A DNA stretch of 13,922 bases from JAEUNJ01 sp052035955 (GTDB taxonomy: Bacteria; Pseudomonadota; Gammaproteobacteria; Burkholderiales; Rhodocyclaceae), in the NCBI GenBank assembly GCA_052035955.1, contig JBPOHD010000102.1, forward strand, positions 1 through 13,922. Direction: 5' to 3'. Under the pieces are notes generated by a model that saw only the letters and a list, made by a program, of their open reading frames with translations, was not told the origin of the DNA and did not search any database. Positions 6,818 through 13,379 of the stretch are shown piece after piece; positions within the stretch are counted from its first letter, which is position 1, and each line of letters opens with the position of its first letter. The position numbers and the translations under genes are program-made.

Positions 6818-7426
6818 TCAGATTTCGACCTTGCGCCGCGACGGCCGCTTGTCGGACAAGGCAATTCGTGCGATCTCGCGCGCGATCTCTTTCGGAGACA
6901 GGATGTAGTCGATGCAACCCGTCGCGATGGCGCTGCGCGGCATATCCGGTATCTTGGCCGTCTCCAGCTTCTGCGCCATGGTGATGCCGCCGACTTCCTT
7001 GATGCCGCGTAGCGCTTCCGCGCCATCCCCGTCGTATCCCGAGACGATCACCGCAATGAGTTGCCCATCCCAGTTGTCGGTGAGTGAGCGCATGAATACC
7101 GTGATGACATCGGGCCACCCTCGGGGCTTGGAGATCGGTAGCAAACGGAACGTACCCTGTTCGAGGTGCAAGTCTCGGTTCGCGGGAATGATGTAGACAT
7201 GATTGGGCTCGATCGCCAAGGCTTCCGCAATCAGTTCCACCGGCATGTCGGTGAACGCGGGCAGCACCTCATGCAATTGGGTAGGCATGCCGGTGATGTG
7301 GTTGACGATGACGATCGCCACACCCAGGTCGGCCGGCAACCCCTGCAGGAGCCCGATGTAGGCGTCGAGCCCCCCCGCCGACCCCCCAATGCAAACTATC
7401 GGGAAATGGTTGACCTGGGGAGCCAT
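6818..7426 (-). CDS. Stand-alone CheB-type protein-glutamate methylesterase
   Basis: A 202-residue protein consisting only of the CheB catalytic domain (alpha/beta, Rossmann-like). Catalytic-triad candidates are S16 in CIGGSAGG, H43 in VNHITG and D134 in SGYDGDGAEAL, in the order and approximate spacing of CheB. The motif VYIIPANRDLHL (78-89) is also diagnostic. There is no N-terminal receiver domain, and no chemoreceptor, CheR or CheA nearby, so a role in classical chemotaxis is not shown. Such single-domain esterases also occur beside sensory and stress genes. The start is an ATG at 7426 without a clear RBS. The gene begins 40 nt after the zinc-finger gene on the same strand and may be co-transcribed with it. 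Family assignment is strong. Confidence 0.88.
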   Translation of the reverse strand: MAPQVNHFPIVCIGGSAGGLDAYIGLLQGLPADLGVAIVIVNHITGMPTQLHEVLPAFTDMPVELIAEALAIEPNHVYIIPANRDLHLEQGTFRLLPISKPRGWPDVITVFMRSLTDNWDGQLIAVIVSGYDGDGAEALRGIKEVGGITMAQKLETAKIPDMPRSAIATGCIDYILSPKEIAREIARIALSDKRPSRRKVEI

Positions 7427-7466
7427 GCGAGCAGGCGATCGGGTGGAAGCGCGATTGACCGGAAGG

Positions 7467-7724
7467 CTAATGACGTCGGAAGTGTTTGGATTTCAATTCC
7501 CTTGCCGTCTGGCAGATCGTGCACCGCACACGTCCCATGGCAAGGCGTTCGGCCGGAAGGATATCCCCGCACTCGACACACACGCTGCCGTCGAAATCGG
7601 GATGCATTTCAGGTGCTGCGCGCAGACGGATGGCTTCAATTGCTGCGGTATTCGCCTCGTCCTCGACGTGGCTTGCGCGATCGGAATCATCGGCGTATTG
7701 CTCGGCATCTTGAATGTTTAGCAT
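7467..7724 (-). CDS. DksA/TraR-type C4 zinc-finger protein
   Basis: An 85-residue protein starting MLNIQDAEQY. The C-terminal half carries a C4 zinc finger, C49-x2-C52 and C68-x2-C71, in CVECGDILPAERLAMG and RVRCTICQ, the standard DksA/TraR finger pattern. Proteins of this class bind in the RNA polymerase secondary channel. Short TraR-like ones lack the long coiled coil of DksA but may still act on polymerase. The N-terminal 45 residues are acidic and probably helical. I choose the ATG at 7724 over an upstream start at 7766 because family N-termini are short; AGG lies upstream but the RBS is weak. It stands between the CsbD-like and CheB-like genes on the same strand. Confidence 0.87.
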   Translation of the reverse strand: MLNIQDAEQYADDSDRASHVEDEANTAAIEAIRLRAAPEMHPDFDGSVCVECGDILPAERLAMGRVRCTICQTARELKSKHFRRH

Positions 7725-7832
7725 GATTGAAAACCTGATTCGGCAGGACTTCTGCGCGTTCGACATTCGGCCTTCCGACGAGGCGGAGAATAACGGAAGG
7801 ATGGTGCTTCTTTCCCCATCGGTCTTGCCCGA

Positions 7833-7863
7833 GCCTCCCCGGTGGTTGCCGGGCCGGGGAGGC
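7833..7863. terminator. Strong hairpin downstream of the CsbD-like gene
   Basis: GCCTCCCCGG (7833-7842) pairs perfectly with CCGGGGAGGC (7854-7863), a 10-bp stem with an 11-nt loop. It lies 23 nt beyond the stop of the - strand CsbD-like gene and about 110 nt before the zinc-finger start, so it probably ends CsbD transcription. No T tract follows on either strand. Confidence 0.5.
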
Positions 7864-7885
7864 GAAGGGGCCTTGTCAGGGTCGG

Positions 7886-8065
7886 TTACGTCGTTGCCTT
7901 CTTGATATCGGCCTTGACGTCGCCGTAACCAGCCTGAGCCTTGCCGCCCGTATTCTGGAGTTTGCCCTTCAACTCCATTTCCTTGTCGCCGACGATCTTG
8001 CCGGCGACTTCTTTAACCTTGCCTTTGACTTCGGCGATACGACCGTGGGTTTGATCCTTGTTCAT
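7886..8065 (-). CDS. CsbD-like stress-response protein
   Basis: A 59-residue, strongly charged small protein, MNKDQTHGRIAEVKGKVKEV at the start, with the family's spaced G-K repeats (GKVKEVAGKIVGDKEMELKG) and the end GDVKADIKKA. This is the CsbD family of small general-stress proteins of unknown biochemical role. The frame is open to 8140, but the ATG at 8065 has GGAG about 8 nt upstream (CACTTGGAGTGCACC) and gives the normal family length, so I prefer it. It is single-copy here and probably monocistronic, given the hairpin after it. Confidence 0.92.
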   Translation of the reverse strand: MNKDQTHGRIAEVKGKVKEVAGKIVGDKEMELKGKLQNTGGKAQAGYGDVKADIKKATT

Positions 8066-8479
8066 GGTGCACTCCAAGTGGGTTTGAAATTGCGCCTTCT
8101 TCATGAATGAAGGCTCGTCGGCGTACATGGGTATCTTCAAAATGCTTCGGAAGACGTCGACCGCTTGATCCTATGGCCTGCGCCTTGCGTGATCTGTCTG
8201 CCAGCGAACAATGTGGGTCGTCGTTGGGTCTGGACGGGGGGGCGTCTCGGTTCGGTGACTTTCGCCACCGTCGATCGTCCAGCGCAGCATGCCAATGGCA
8301 GGATGTGGACCTTGGCGCGAGCTCGAGGCCCATGTCTACTACCAGTTGCCGCATCGGGGGCACGCCGGCCTGATACAGGAAGTCATCCAGCGGAACCGGC
8401 GGAATGCGAGTTTCCCCGGGTGTGGCAACGGTGGTCTCCCGGCCCTGCGCCAACGGCACAGGGAACGAACAATGAAACG
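8066..8479. other. Long stretch without a confident gene
   Basis: The first part must hold the promoter of the - strand CsbD-like gene, but no clear -35/-10 pair is seen. From roughly 8290 to 8450 the - strand frame reads a protein-like stretch (for instance VPLDDFLYQAGVPPMRQLVV) that I cannot place in a family; it may be another remnant. The + strand has no convincing coding signal until about 8480. No RNA gene is seen. Confidence 0.4.
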
Positions 8480-8857
8480 TTGACGGGCGTCCTCGTGGAC
8501 GGCGCAATCGGAACCGCGGTCGGCACCGGAATCGGCGCGCTGGCGGAAGTGGCGCTGGCGGCGGCGGACGTGACGCTGTCCATCGCCAGCCCGCTGATCG
8601 CTCTCCTCGCGAGGCTCGGTTGGCGTGCGAGCCTCGGCGCGGTGGTCGGTGCCGTGGCTGGTACCGTTGCCGGTACCGGAAGTGACTTCGGGGGCGCGGC
8701 CAAGAAGGGCGGCAGGTTCGGCACGCTGATCGGCGATGCAGTCTTGGCCGGGCAGGTCGTGTTGGTAGCGGATACCCGGACGGCGCAGGAGACTGCGATG
8801 GCACGCTACGTCATTCAGACCTCGGTGGGGCAGTACATGGAAATCAGCATGGCGTGA
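8480..8857 (+). CDS. Glycine-zipper hydrophobic protein, probably 5'-truncated
   Basis: About 125 residues can be read from a TTG at 8480. The first half is rich in small residues with a glycine-zipper look (VDGAIGTAVGTGIGALAEVA, then ASLGAVVGAVAGTVAGTG) and could span or associate with membrane. The second half, from about residue 80, is soluble-looking (GQVVLVADTRTAQETAMARY). The layout resembles uncharacterised stress-cluster proteins of beta- and gammaproteobacteria, whose N-terminal portion precedes the zipper. No such portion, ATG or RBS is visible here, so the gene is probably truncated at its 5' end like its neighbours. The frame continues open upstream to 8165, but with no sensible protein. 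Function unknown. Confidence 0.5.
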   Translation: MTGVLVDGAIGTAVGTGIGALAEVALAAADVTLSIASPLIALLARLGWRASLGAVVGAVAGTVAGTGSDFGGAAKKGGRFGTLIGDAVLAGQVVLVADTRTAQETAMARYVIQTSVGQYMEISMA

Positions 8858-8938
8858 GCGGGATGTCCTGGCGGCCGGCCGCGTTCCCAGGTGAGGGGCG
8901 CTCTCTCGCCTCGGCTACCGGCGGTGACTTCCTTCATT

Positions 8939-9369
8939 TCACGGGCCACCGAACATGAAACTCGACACGGTGATCCCGCCGAAGTAGTTCTCCTGGCGAT
9001 ACACGCATGTCGCCCTGTCGTTGCCGGCCGCGCCGCCGGTAACCATCAAGGGCAGCAAGTGGTCTTCCCTTGGGTGTGCTCGTCGTGCCGAAGGAGCGGC
9101 CTGCCAGCCGATCAATCGTTCGGTGCGCCGGCTGGGCTGGAGGCCACCAGCGTTTGTTGCAGCCACCGGTCGAAAGCCGCCGATGGCTCCTTCGCTTCGG
9201 GCCAGAGCTCCCGCAGGTTGTGATAGCTCAATCCGCTGCCAAGGATCAACGCGCCTTCGTTGCGCAATGGGGCCAGGGTCCGCCCGATGTCAATATGCTC
9301 CCTGGCGTTGAATCCATGCCGCAAGGAGAGTTCCAGCACCGGAACGTTCGCATCCGGGCAGATCACTGT
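8939..9369 (-). pseudogene. DODA-type (LigB-like) extradiol ring-cleavage dioxygenase remnant, frameshifted
   Basis: Two - strand frames join to give the C-terminal half of a 4,5-DOPA-dioxygenase-type protein of roughly 260 residues. The first frame carries CPDANVPVLELSLRHG, the block ILGSGLSYHNLRE and AFDRWLQQTLVASSPA. The second carries RTERLIGWQA, AHPREDHLLPLMV and ISV-type end TVSSFMFGGP. The switch falls near 9127-9132; one missing base explains it. The N-terminal half, which supplies metal-binding histidines, is gone: upstream of 9369 the sequence is a MarC remnant on the other strand. Truncation plus frameshift make it non-functional as a dioxygenase. Confidence 0.82.
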
Positions 9370-9851
9370 TGGCCGGCTCGTTCGTCCTGCTGGTGTTCGG
9401 CCTTTCGATCGTCCTGGTGCAGGTGGCGGCAGGCGCCATGGTTTGCGCGCTGGCCTGGAATGTTCTGGCCGACATCCCCGAGGCCACCGAAGTGACGCTG
9501 GATCTGCCGCAAGCCAAGCGCATTGCACTGGTGCGGGCAATCACGCCATTGACCTTGGCGATGACCATCGACACAGGCGTCATCGCAGTCGCGATCACCG
9601 TGGGCGCCTTTCACGCGCAATCGCTTCAACACACCGTGGTCCAGGTGCTGGCAGACGTCATCCGTGCGGCCGTCATTACGCTCTCCATCCTGTTGACGTA
9701 TCGCTACGCCCACCGTGTCAGCAGCAAGATCGGAAACACGGGGATGATGGTGCTGATCCGCCTGTCAGCGTTCATCATGCTGTGCATTGGTGTCGGCATC
9801 AGCTGGAATGGAATCAAGGCGCTCCTGGCCGAAATCGGCATCCATGCCTGA
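9366..9851 (+). pseudogene. MarC-family integral membrane protein, N-terminally truncated
   Basis: 161 codons (frame from 9366, possible TTG at 9369) read as the C-terminal three-quarters of a MarC/NAAT-type membrane protein. Visible are AGSFVLLVFGLSIVLVQVAA, ITPLTLAMTIDTGVIAVAIT (family pattern PL--P---GPG-IA) and RLSAFIMLCIGVGISWNGIK at the end. Four or five membrane helices remain. Family members have about 200-220 residues, so the first helices are missing. No RBS precedes it. It abuts the truncated dioxygenase remnant head to head with essentially no spacer. A truncated protein could be made from the TTG, but I consider that unlikely. Confidence 0.72.
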
Positions 9852-9911
9852 TCGTCAGTCGTCGGATATGACCGGAGTGATCGTCCAACCGCGCGCGTGA
9901 AGCTTCGGTGG

Positions 9912-9932
9912 GCGGGTTGGCAGTCGGCCCGC
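9912..9932. terminator. Weak hairpin between convergent MarC remnant and 73-residue gene
   Basis: GCGGG (9912-9916) pairs with CCCGC (9928-9932) around an 11-nt loop, at the end of the - strand small gene. A short stem without a T tract; only its position between convergent ends supports it. Confidence 0.25.
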
Positions 9933-10153
9933 TAATCGAGCAATACGAGATGGCCACCTTGTTCGGCACTGATCATGGTCGCGATCGGCAGGGCCACGGA
10001 ATTCTGGCCATTCGCACCCCAGACGATATCGACCTTCTGGCCATCCTCCTGCTCGATGAGGCAGGGGCCGAAGGGAATCTGGCGACTCCTGCCGCCGCGC
10101 CCGAGATAGGAGACCGGGCCGGTGATTCTTGCGCTGTGTATGGTGCGTGTCAT
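9932..10153 (-). CDS. Small conserved-looking hypothetical protein (73 residues)
   Basis: An intact frame MTRTIHSARITGPVSYLGRG through CLIEQEDGQKVDIVWGANGQ to GGHLVLLD. The composition is that of a folded, beta-rich soluble protein: alternating hydrophobics, GP and WG turns, no signal peptide and no membrane segment. I recall similar 70-odd-residue proteins in proteobacteria, but I know no named family or function. The ATG at 10153 has only a weak purine stretch upstream (GAATTGAAACC). It is divergent from the secreted PRC-barrel gene, with 268 bases between them. Confidence 0.6.
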   Translation of the reverse strand: MTRTIHSARITGPVSYLGRGGRSRQIPFGPCLIEQEDGQKVDIVWGANGQNSVALPIATMISAEQGGHLVLLD

Positions 10154-10421
10154 GGTTTCAATTCTGGCGAAATGGATGGCGTATCTCCGTTCGCGAGCAC
10201 ACGTTATTCAGCATCGGTGCCAAGTGCCCTTGCTTGACCTCGGCAGGGAGGCCCGTCGGGAAGCATCTTCCACACGTCCTTCGATCGCAGGGTGCCAATC
10301 CGGTGCCCTGCCACCGGCGTTCGCTGGCGAACAGACCGGCCGGGTAGATTCCCCTACAAGCTCTTCGGGTAGATAAGCGCCATCAAATTCGTGGTGGCAC
10401 CCACACACGAGGATCCGAATC
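10154..10421. promoter_or_regulatory. Divergent intergenic region upstream of the PRC-barrel gene
   Basis: No gene is seen. Structure noticed: a near-perfect palindrome GTTCGCTGGCGAAC at 10319-10332 (6-bp arms, 2-nt centre); a direct repeat GGGTAGAT at 10342-10349 and 10367-10374, 25 bp apart; and GAGG at 10409-10412, the likely RBS of the gene starting at 10422. The second repeat runs into TAGATAAG, which could be a -10 region. Operator and promoter roles are inference. Confidence 0.4.
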
Positions 10422-11108
10422 ATGAAGAAAAACCTTTACACCCCGGCTCTGGCACTACTGGCGTTCGTCGGGGCATTCGGCAGTTCGGGACCGGTCGCGG
10501 CGCAGGTCGCCGGCGGCACCACCAGCGTCGATGTGGCCGTCATCCATTCGACCCAGTTGGCCATGGGCTGGAGCGTCAAGAAGACTTTGCTCGGCAAGAG
10601 CATCTACAACGACGCCGGCCAGGAGGTCGGCACCGTGGAGGACCTGATCGTCTCGCCGCAAAAGGATGTGTCGTACGTCATCGTCGGTGCCGGTGGTTTC
10701 ATCGGTATCGGTCGCCATGACGTGGCGATACCAGTCACGCAGATCCAGGATCTGGCGGGAAAGCTCGTGATGCCCGGCGCGACCAAGGACATGATCAAAG
10801 CCATGCCGGAATTCGTTTATGCCGATCATACAGAGAAGCGGAACGAATTCGTCAAGGCGGCGGAGAAGGACATCTCCAAGGGCAAGGAAAAGCTTGCCGA
10901 CCTGGCGAAGAAGGCCGGTTCGGCCGGCGCCGACGCCAAGGGCAGGATCGAGCTGCAGATCACCGTGGTCCAGGCGGACGTCAAGTCCGTCGAAGCGAAG
11001 CTGGGTGAGATGAAGCAGGCGACCGCCGTCCGCTGGCAGGAATTCGAAGCCGGCGTCACCGCGGCCATTACCCGATTGCGCAAGTCGATCGATACTGCAA
11101 CGGGCTGA
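10422..11108 (+). CDS. Secreted PRC-barrel domain protein with C-terminal helical tail
   Basis: A 228-residue exported protein. Residues 1-28 are a signal peptide (MKKNLYTPALALLAF, then a VAAQ cleavage region). Residues about 50-125 form a PRC-barrel: MGWSVKKTLLGKSIYNDAGQ, VGTVEDLIVSP, VSYVIVGAGGFIGIG and HDVAIPV are all typical. Residues about 135-228 are rich in Lys, Glu and Ala and almost certainly a long amphipathic helix or coiled coil. PRC-barrels are general interaction domains; exported ones of this layout occur in stress-gene clusters and their ligand is unknown. The ATG at 10422 has GAGG nine bases upstream. The gene looks intact and converges on the HAD gene. Confidence 0.88.
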   Translation: MKKNLYTPALALLAFVGAFGSSGPVAAQVAGGTTSVDVAVIHSTQLAMGWSVKKTLLGKSIYNDAGQEVGTVEDLIVSPQKDVSYVIVGAGGFIGIGRHDVAIPVTQIQDLAGKLVMPGATKDMIKAMPEFVYADHTEKRNEFVKAAEKDISKGKEKLADLAKKAGSAGADAKGRIELQITVVQADVKSVEAKLGEMKQATAVRWQEFEAGVTAAITRLRKSIDTATG

Positions 11109-11118
11109 CATTGACGGT

Positions 11119-11153
11119 ATCCGTTCGCCACGCTGTAACGAAGGCGAACGGAT
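11119..11153. terminator. Long perfect hairpin between convergent transcription units
   Basis: ATCCGTTCGCC (11119-11129) pairs perfectly with GGCGAACGGAT (11143-11153), an 11-bp stem with a 13-nt loop. It starts 10 nt after the PRC-barrel stop and 73 nt from the HAD stop on the other strand, so it can act for both. No T tract on either side. Its GGCGAAC/GTTCGCC arm resembles the palindrome at 10319-10332. Confidence 0.6.
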
Positions 11154-11225
11154 CACCCGTGGGCAGGGTCCGGGTAACACACCGGGCGGATCGAGGCGGC
11201 CAATGGGTGGCACGGACCACCCATG

Positions 11226-11969
11226 CTATCGGGCTTCGAAAAACCGAATGGCGTTTGGCAGCTCGGAGAAGTTGTAAATGATGTAGTCGGGCGACACGCC
11301 TTCCTTGTCCTGAGTCCCCTGGCTCGATCTGAAGAAGACGGACTTCATTCCGACCCTTTGAGCCCCATAGATGTCGCGGTACATGTCGTTGCCGACGAAC
11401 AGAACCTGGGACGGTTCCAAGTCCATGGCGGCCAGTGCGGTGACGAACATGCGCGGGTCCGGTTTGCGGTAGCCGAAGGTTCCCGAAACGATGATCGGGT
11501 CGAAAAAGCCGGCCAGCCCGACTGCGTGCAATTCCGGGACTGCATAGGCGGTCTGACCGTCGGAGACGGCGGCCAGACGGTATCTGCCATGCAGCTGCCG
11601 GAGCGTTTCCTCGACGCCCGGATAGGCCTGCAGCCGATAGCGCGATGCTGCGCGGTAGGTTTCGGCGAGGAGCAGGGGCAACTGCTCGAGCTTTCCGGCC
11701 GGCAGGGCGCGGGTGAATTCGGTCGCATGCTGGTGGACGATTTCCCGGAATACGGCGACGGCATCGAATTCCGGATGGCGATCGCCGCTGGCCGCGCGCT
11801 GCTCCTTGATGATCTGGAAGTAGAGGAATCGGACGACCTGCGCGTCGAGCGCAATGCCCTGATACGACAGGAGGTTGCTGATGACACGATAGACGTCTTC
11901 GTGCCATTCGTTGGTCCGGATATCCGAAAGCGTTCCATTGATATCGAACAGGATGCCCTTGACGATCAT
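11226..11969 (-). CDS. HAD-superfamily hydrolase (phosphatase-like)
   Basis: 247 residues with all four HAD motifs: I at FDINGTL (nucleophile D9), II at S136 in AVSDGQ, III at K169 in YRKPDP, IV at D195/D199 in GNDMYRDI. A helical cap lies between motifs I and II (about residues 15-105), as in HAD subfamily IA. The second acidic residue of motif I is Asn (D-I-N-G-T), not Asp, which weakens the usual general acid; this variant does occur in the superfamily. I choose the ATG at 11969 because it overlaps the upstream kinase stop as ATGA, has GAGGAG six bases upstream, and gives the family start MIVKGILFD. An ATG at 11987, also with a fair RBS (GGGAGG), would add six residues. Probably works with the kinase upstream; substrate unknown. 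Confidence 0.88.
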   Translation of the reverse strand: MIVKGILFDINGTLSDIRTNEWHEDVYRVISNLLSYQGIALDAQVVRFLYFQIIKEQRAASGDRHPEFDAVAVFREIVHQHATEFTRALPAGKLEQLPLLLAETYRAASRYRLQAYPGVEETLRQLHGRYRLAAVSDGQTAYAVPELHAVGLAGFFDPIIVSGTFGYRKPDPRMFVTALAAMDLEPSQVLFVGNDMYRDIYGAQRVGMKSVFFRSSQGTQDKEGVSPDYIIYNFSELPNAIRFFEAR

Positions 11970-12979
11970 TGGTAGCTCCTCAGGCATTCCATTGCCTCCC
12001 GGATCAGGCGACAGCGGTATTCCGCCTCGACCCAGCTATTGCGCGCAATGCGCAGCAGCGTGATACCCATGTAGAAGGGCGTCCTGCCCGTGATCGACTG
12101 GAAGGCCCTGTCGCGGTTCGGGAAGTGGCAGGCATATTCCCATAGAAAGTGGCCGATGAAGGGGTCCGCGGCATTGCACCGTCCGGTGGCGCGCATGAAG
12201 AAATGCTTGAGCTCTCCCGCGATGCGTCCGGTGTCGAACACGCGATCGCCGTGCCTGCTTCTTTCCAGGTCGAAGGCGACCACGGTCAGGCCGTCGCCGA
12301 ACATGAAGTTCTCGGGCGTCGCGTCTCCATGCACGATTACCTTCCGGTCTTCCCACATGCGTGGCTGATGCCGCCACTGGTCGCGCAGCCAATGCAATTC
12401 GCCCGCTTCCCTTTCGCCGATGGCTCGGATGTCGAACAGCTGGCGGACCAGACGATCCATGTAACCGCAATCCTCCTGGAATTCGACACCCGTGCCGGTG
12501 GCGGTCCGGTTGTGGAACTCCGACAGGAAGTAGGCCAGTGCGGTGAGCTTCTGGTAGAGCCTGGCATGGTCGCCGTCGCGAATTTCCTCCAGTATCACCT
12601 TGCTGAACAGCTGCCCCTCGCAGTATTCGGTTACCAGCAGCGCGTTCATCGAATCCTGGCGTCCTAGCGGCCGGACCACATGATGCTGGCAGCCGGACAA
12701 TCCAAAGTCGCGCATCCTGCAGAGGTTGTCGAATTCATGCGTCAGGTGCGAGACCGCTTTTGCGGTGTCCTTCTTGCGCGATGAGAGAAAGAACTTTCCT
12801 ATGATCTTGGTGCCGTCGCTTCGGTCCTCATACAGATACACGTCGTTCGAACCATTCAGCCGAAAGACACGATACGTCGAATCGCCGACGGAGCCGGTGA
12901 TCTGAGGCTGAATGTCATGCTGGAGATAGCCATGCAGCGGATCGTGTTCGGACAATCGACCCAGATAGGTCCTGGTCAT
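11966..12979 (-). CDS. Aminoglycoside-phosphotransferase/choline-kinase-like small-molecule kinase
   Basis: A 337-residue cytoplasmic kinase of the APH fold. The ATP-binding lysine is probably K62 (IIGKFF). The hinge is near residues 115-121 (LVTEYCEG). The catalytic loop is VIVHGDATPENFMF with D219 and N224, and the Mg-binding segment is AFDLERSRHGDR with D237 and E239. These make an active phosphotransferase likely. Relatives phosphorylate sugars, amino alcohols or antibiotics; an antibiotic role is not indicated by the context. The stop overlaps the HAD start by four bases (ATGA), so the pair is translationally coupled. It lies 57 nt downstream of the ferritin-like gene on the same strand. 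The RBS for the ATG at 12979 is poor. Confidence 0.86.
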   Translation of the reverse strand: MTRTYLGRLSEHDPLHGYLQHDIQPQITGSVGDSTYRVFRLNGSNDVYLYEDRSDGTKIIGKFFLSSRKKDTAKAVSHLTHEFDNLCRMRDFGLSGCQHHVVRPLGRQDSMNALLVTEYCEGQLFSKVILEEIRDGDHARLYQKLTALAYFLSEFHNRTATGTGVEFQEDCGYMDRLVRQLFDIRAIGEREAGELHWLRDQWRHQPRMWEDRKVIVHGDATPENFMFGDGLTVVAFDLERSRHGDRVFDTGRIAGELKHFFMRATGRCNAADPFIGHFLWEYACHFPNRDRAFQSITGRTPFYMGITLLRIARNSWVEAEYRCRLIREAMECLRSYQ

Positions 12980-13036
12980 GGCTGTCGATGGCGCGACGCC
13001 GCATCCGCCGACATCAGCGGCACAGTCCGGCCATCC

Positions 13037-13324
13037 TCACTTTCCGGTGATGTTCTTTTCGGTGAACAGGTAGGTCTTGATCTCCTTGGCGAACGCGGTG
13101 TCGGCACGGCGAATCCATTCCAGAAGCATCGAGGCGTGCTCCTTCTCGTCATCGCGGTTGTGCTCGAGGATTGCCTTGAGTTCCGCGTCCTTGCATGCGT
13201 CGGCACGCTGGTTGTACCGATCGATGGCCTCGAGTTCTTCTTCCAGCGAAACGATCGCCCTGTGCATGTCACGGGTTTCGACGGACAGTTCCTCACCGGA
13301 TTCCAGAAATGCGACATCAGACAT
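13037..13324 (-). CDS. Encapsulated-ferritin-type (EncFtn-like) ferroxidase
   Basis: A 95-residue two-helix ferritin-like protein. HRAIVSLEEELEAIDRYNQR and AILEHNRDDEKEHASMLLEW align closely with Rhodospirillum rubrum EncFtn as I remember it. Counterparts of its ferroxidase ligands E32, Y39, E62 and H65 are E30, Y37, E60 and H63, and E31 and E34 are kept as E29 and E32. Trp38 is replaced by Arg36. Such proteins dimerise to build the di-iron site and form a decameric ring that oxidises Fe(II). The C-terminus ends EKNITGK, without the encapsulin-targeting tail of the R. rubrum protein, and no encapsulin gene lies in the window. The ATG at 13324 has CAGGAGA seven bases upstream; a longer frame to 13492 overlaps the dehydrogenase and is rejected. 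Confidence 0.87.
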   Translation of the reverse strand: MSDVAFLESGEELSVETRDMHRAIVSLEEELEAIDRYNQRADACKDAELKAILEHNRDDEKEHASMLLEWIRRADTAFAKEIKTYLFTEKNITGK

Positions 13325-13379
13325 GGTTGTTCTCCTGACAGTAACCGCTGCGCAGTGTGCGAGGTCGCCACCGCGCCTT

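Noticed and set aside
8013..8804. 263-codon - strand frame as one gene
   Set aside because: It runs through the CsbD gene in a different frame and through the antisense of the zipper protein. Only a short inner part looks protein-like.
10219..10240. Possible sigma-54 promoter (GTGCC...TTGC) upstream of the PRC-barrel gene
   Set aside because: The GG and GC elements are not at the required spacing.
10455..11213. 252-codon - strand frame opposite the PRC-barrel gene
   Set aside because: The + strand reading has a signal peptide, a clear PRC-barrel and an RBS; the antisense has none.
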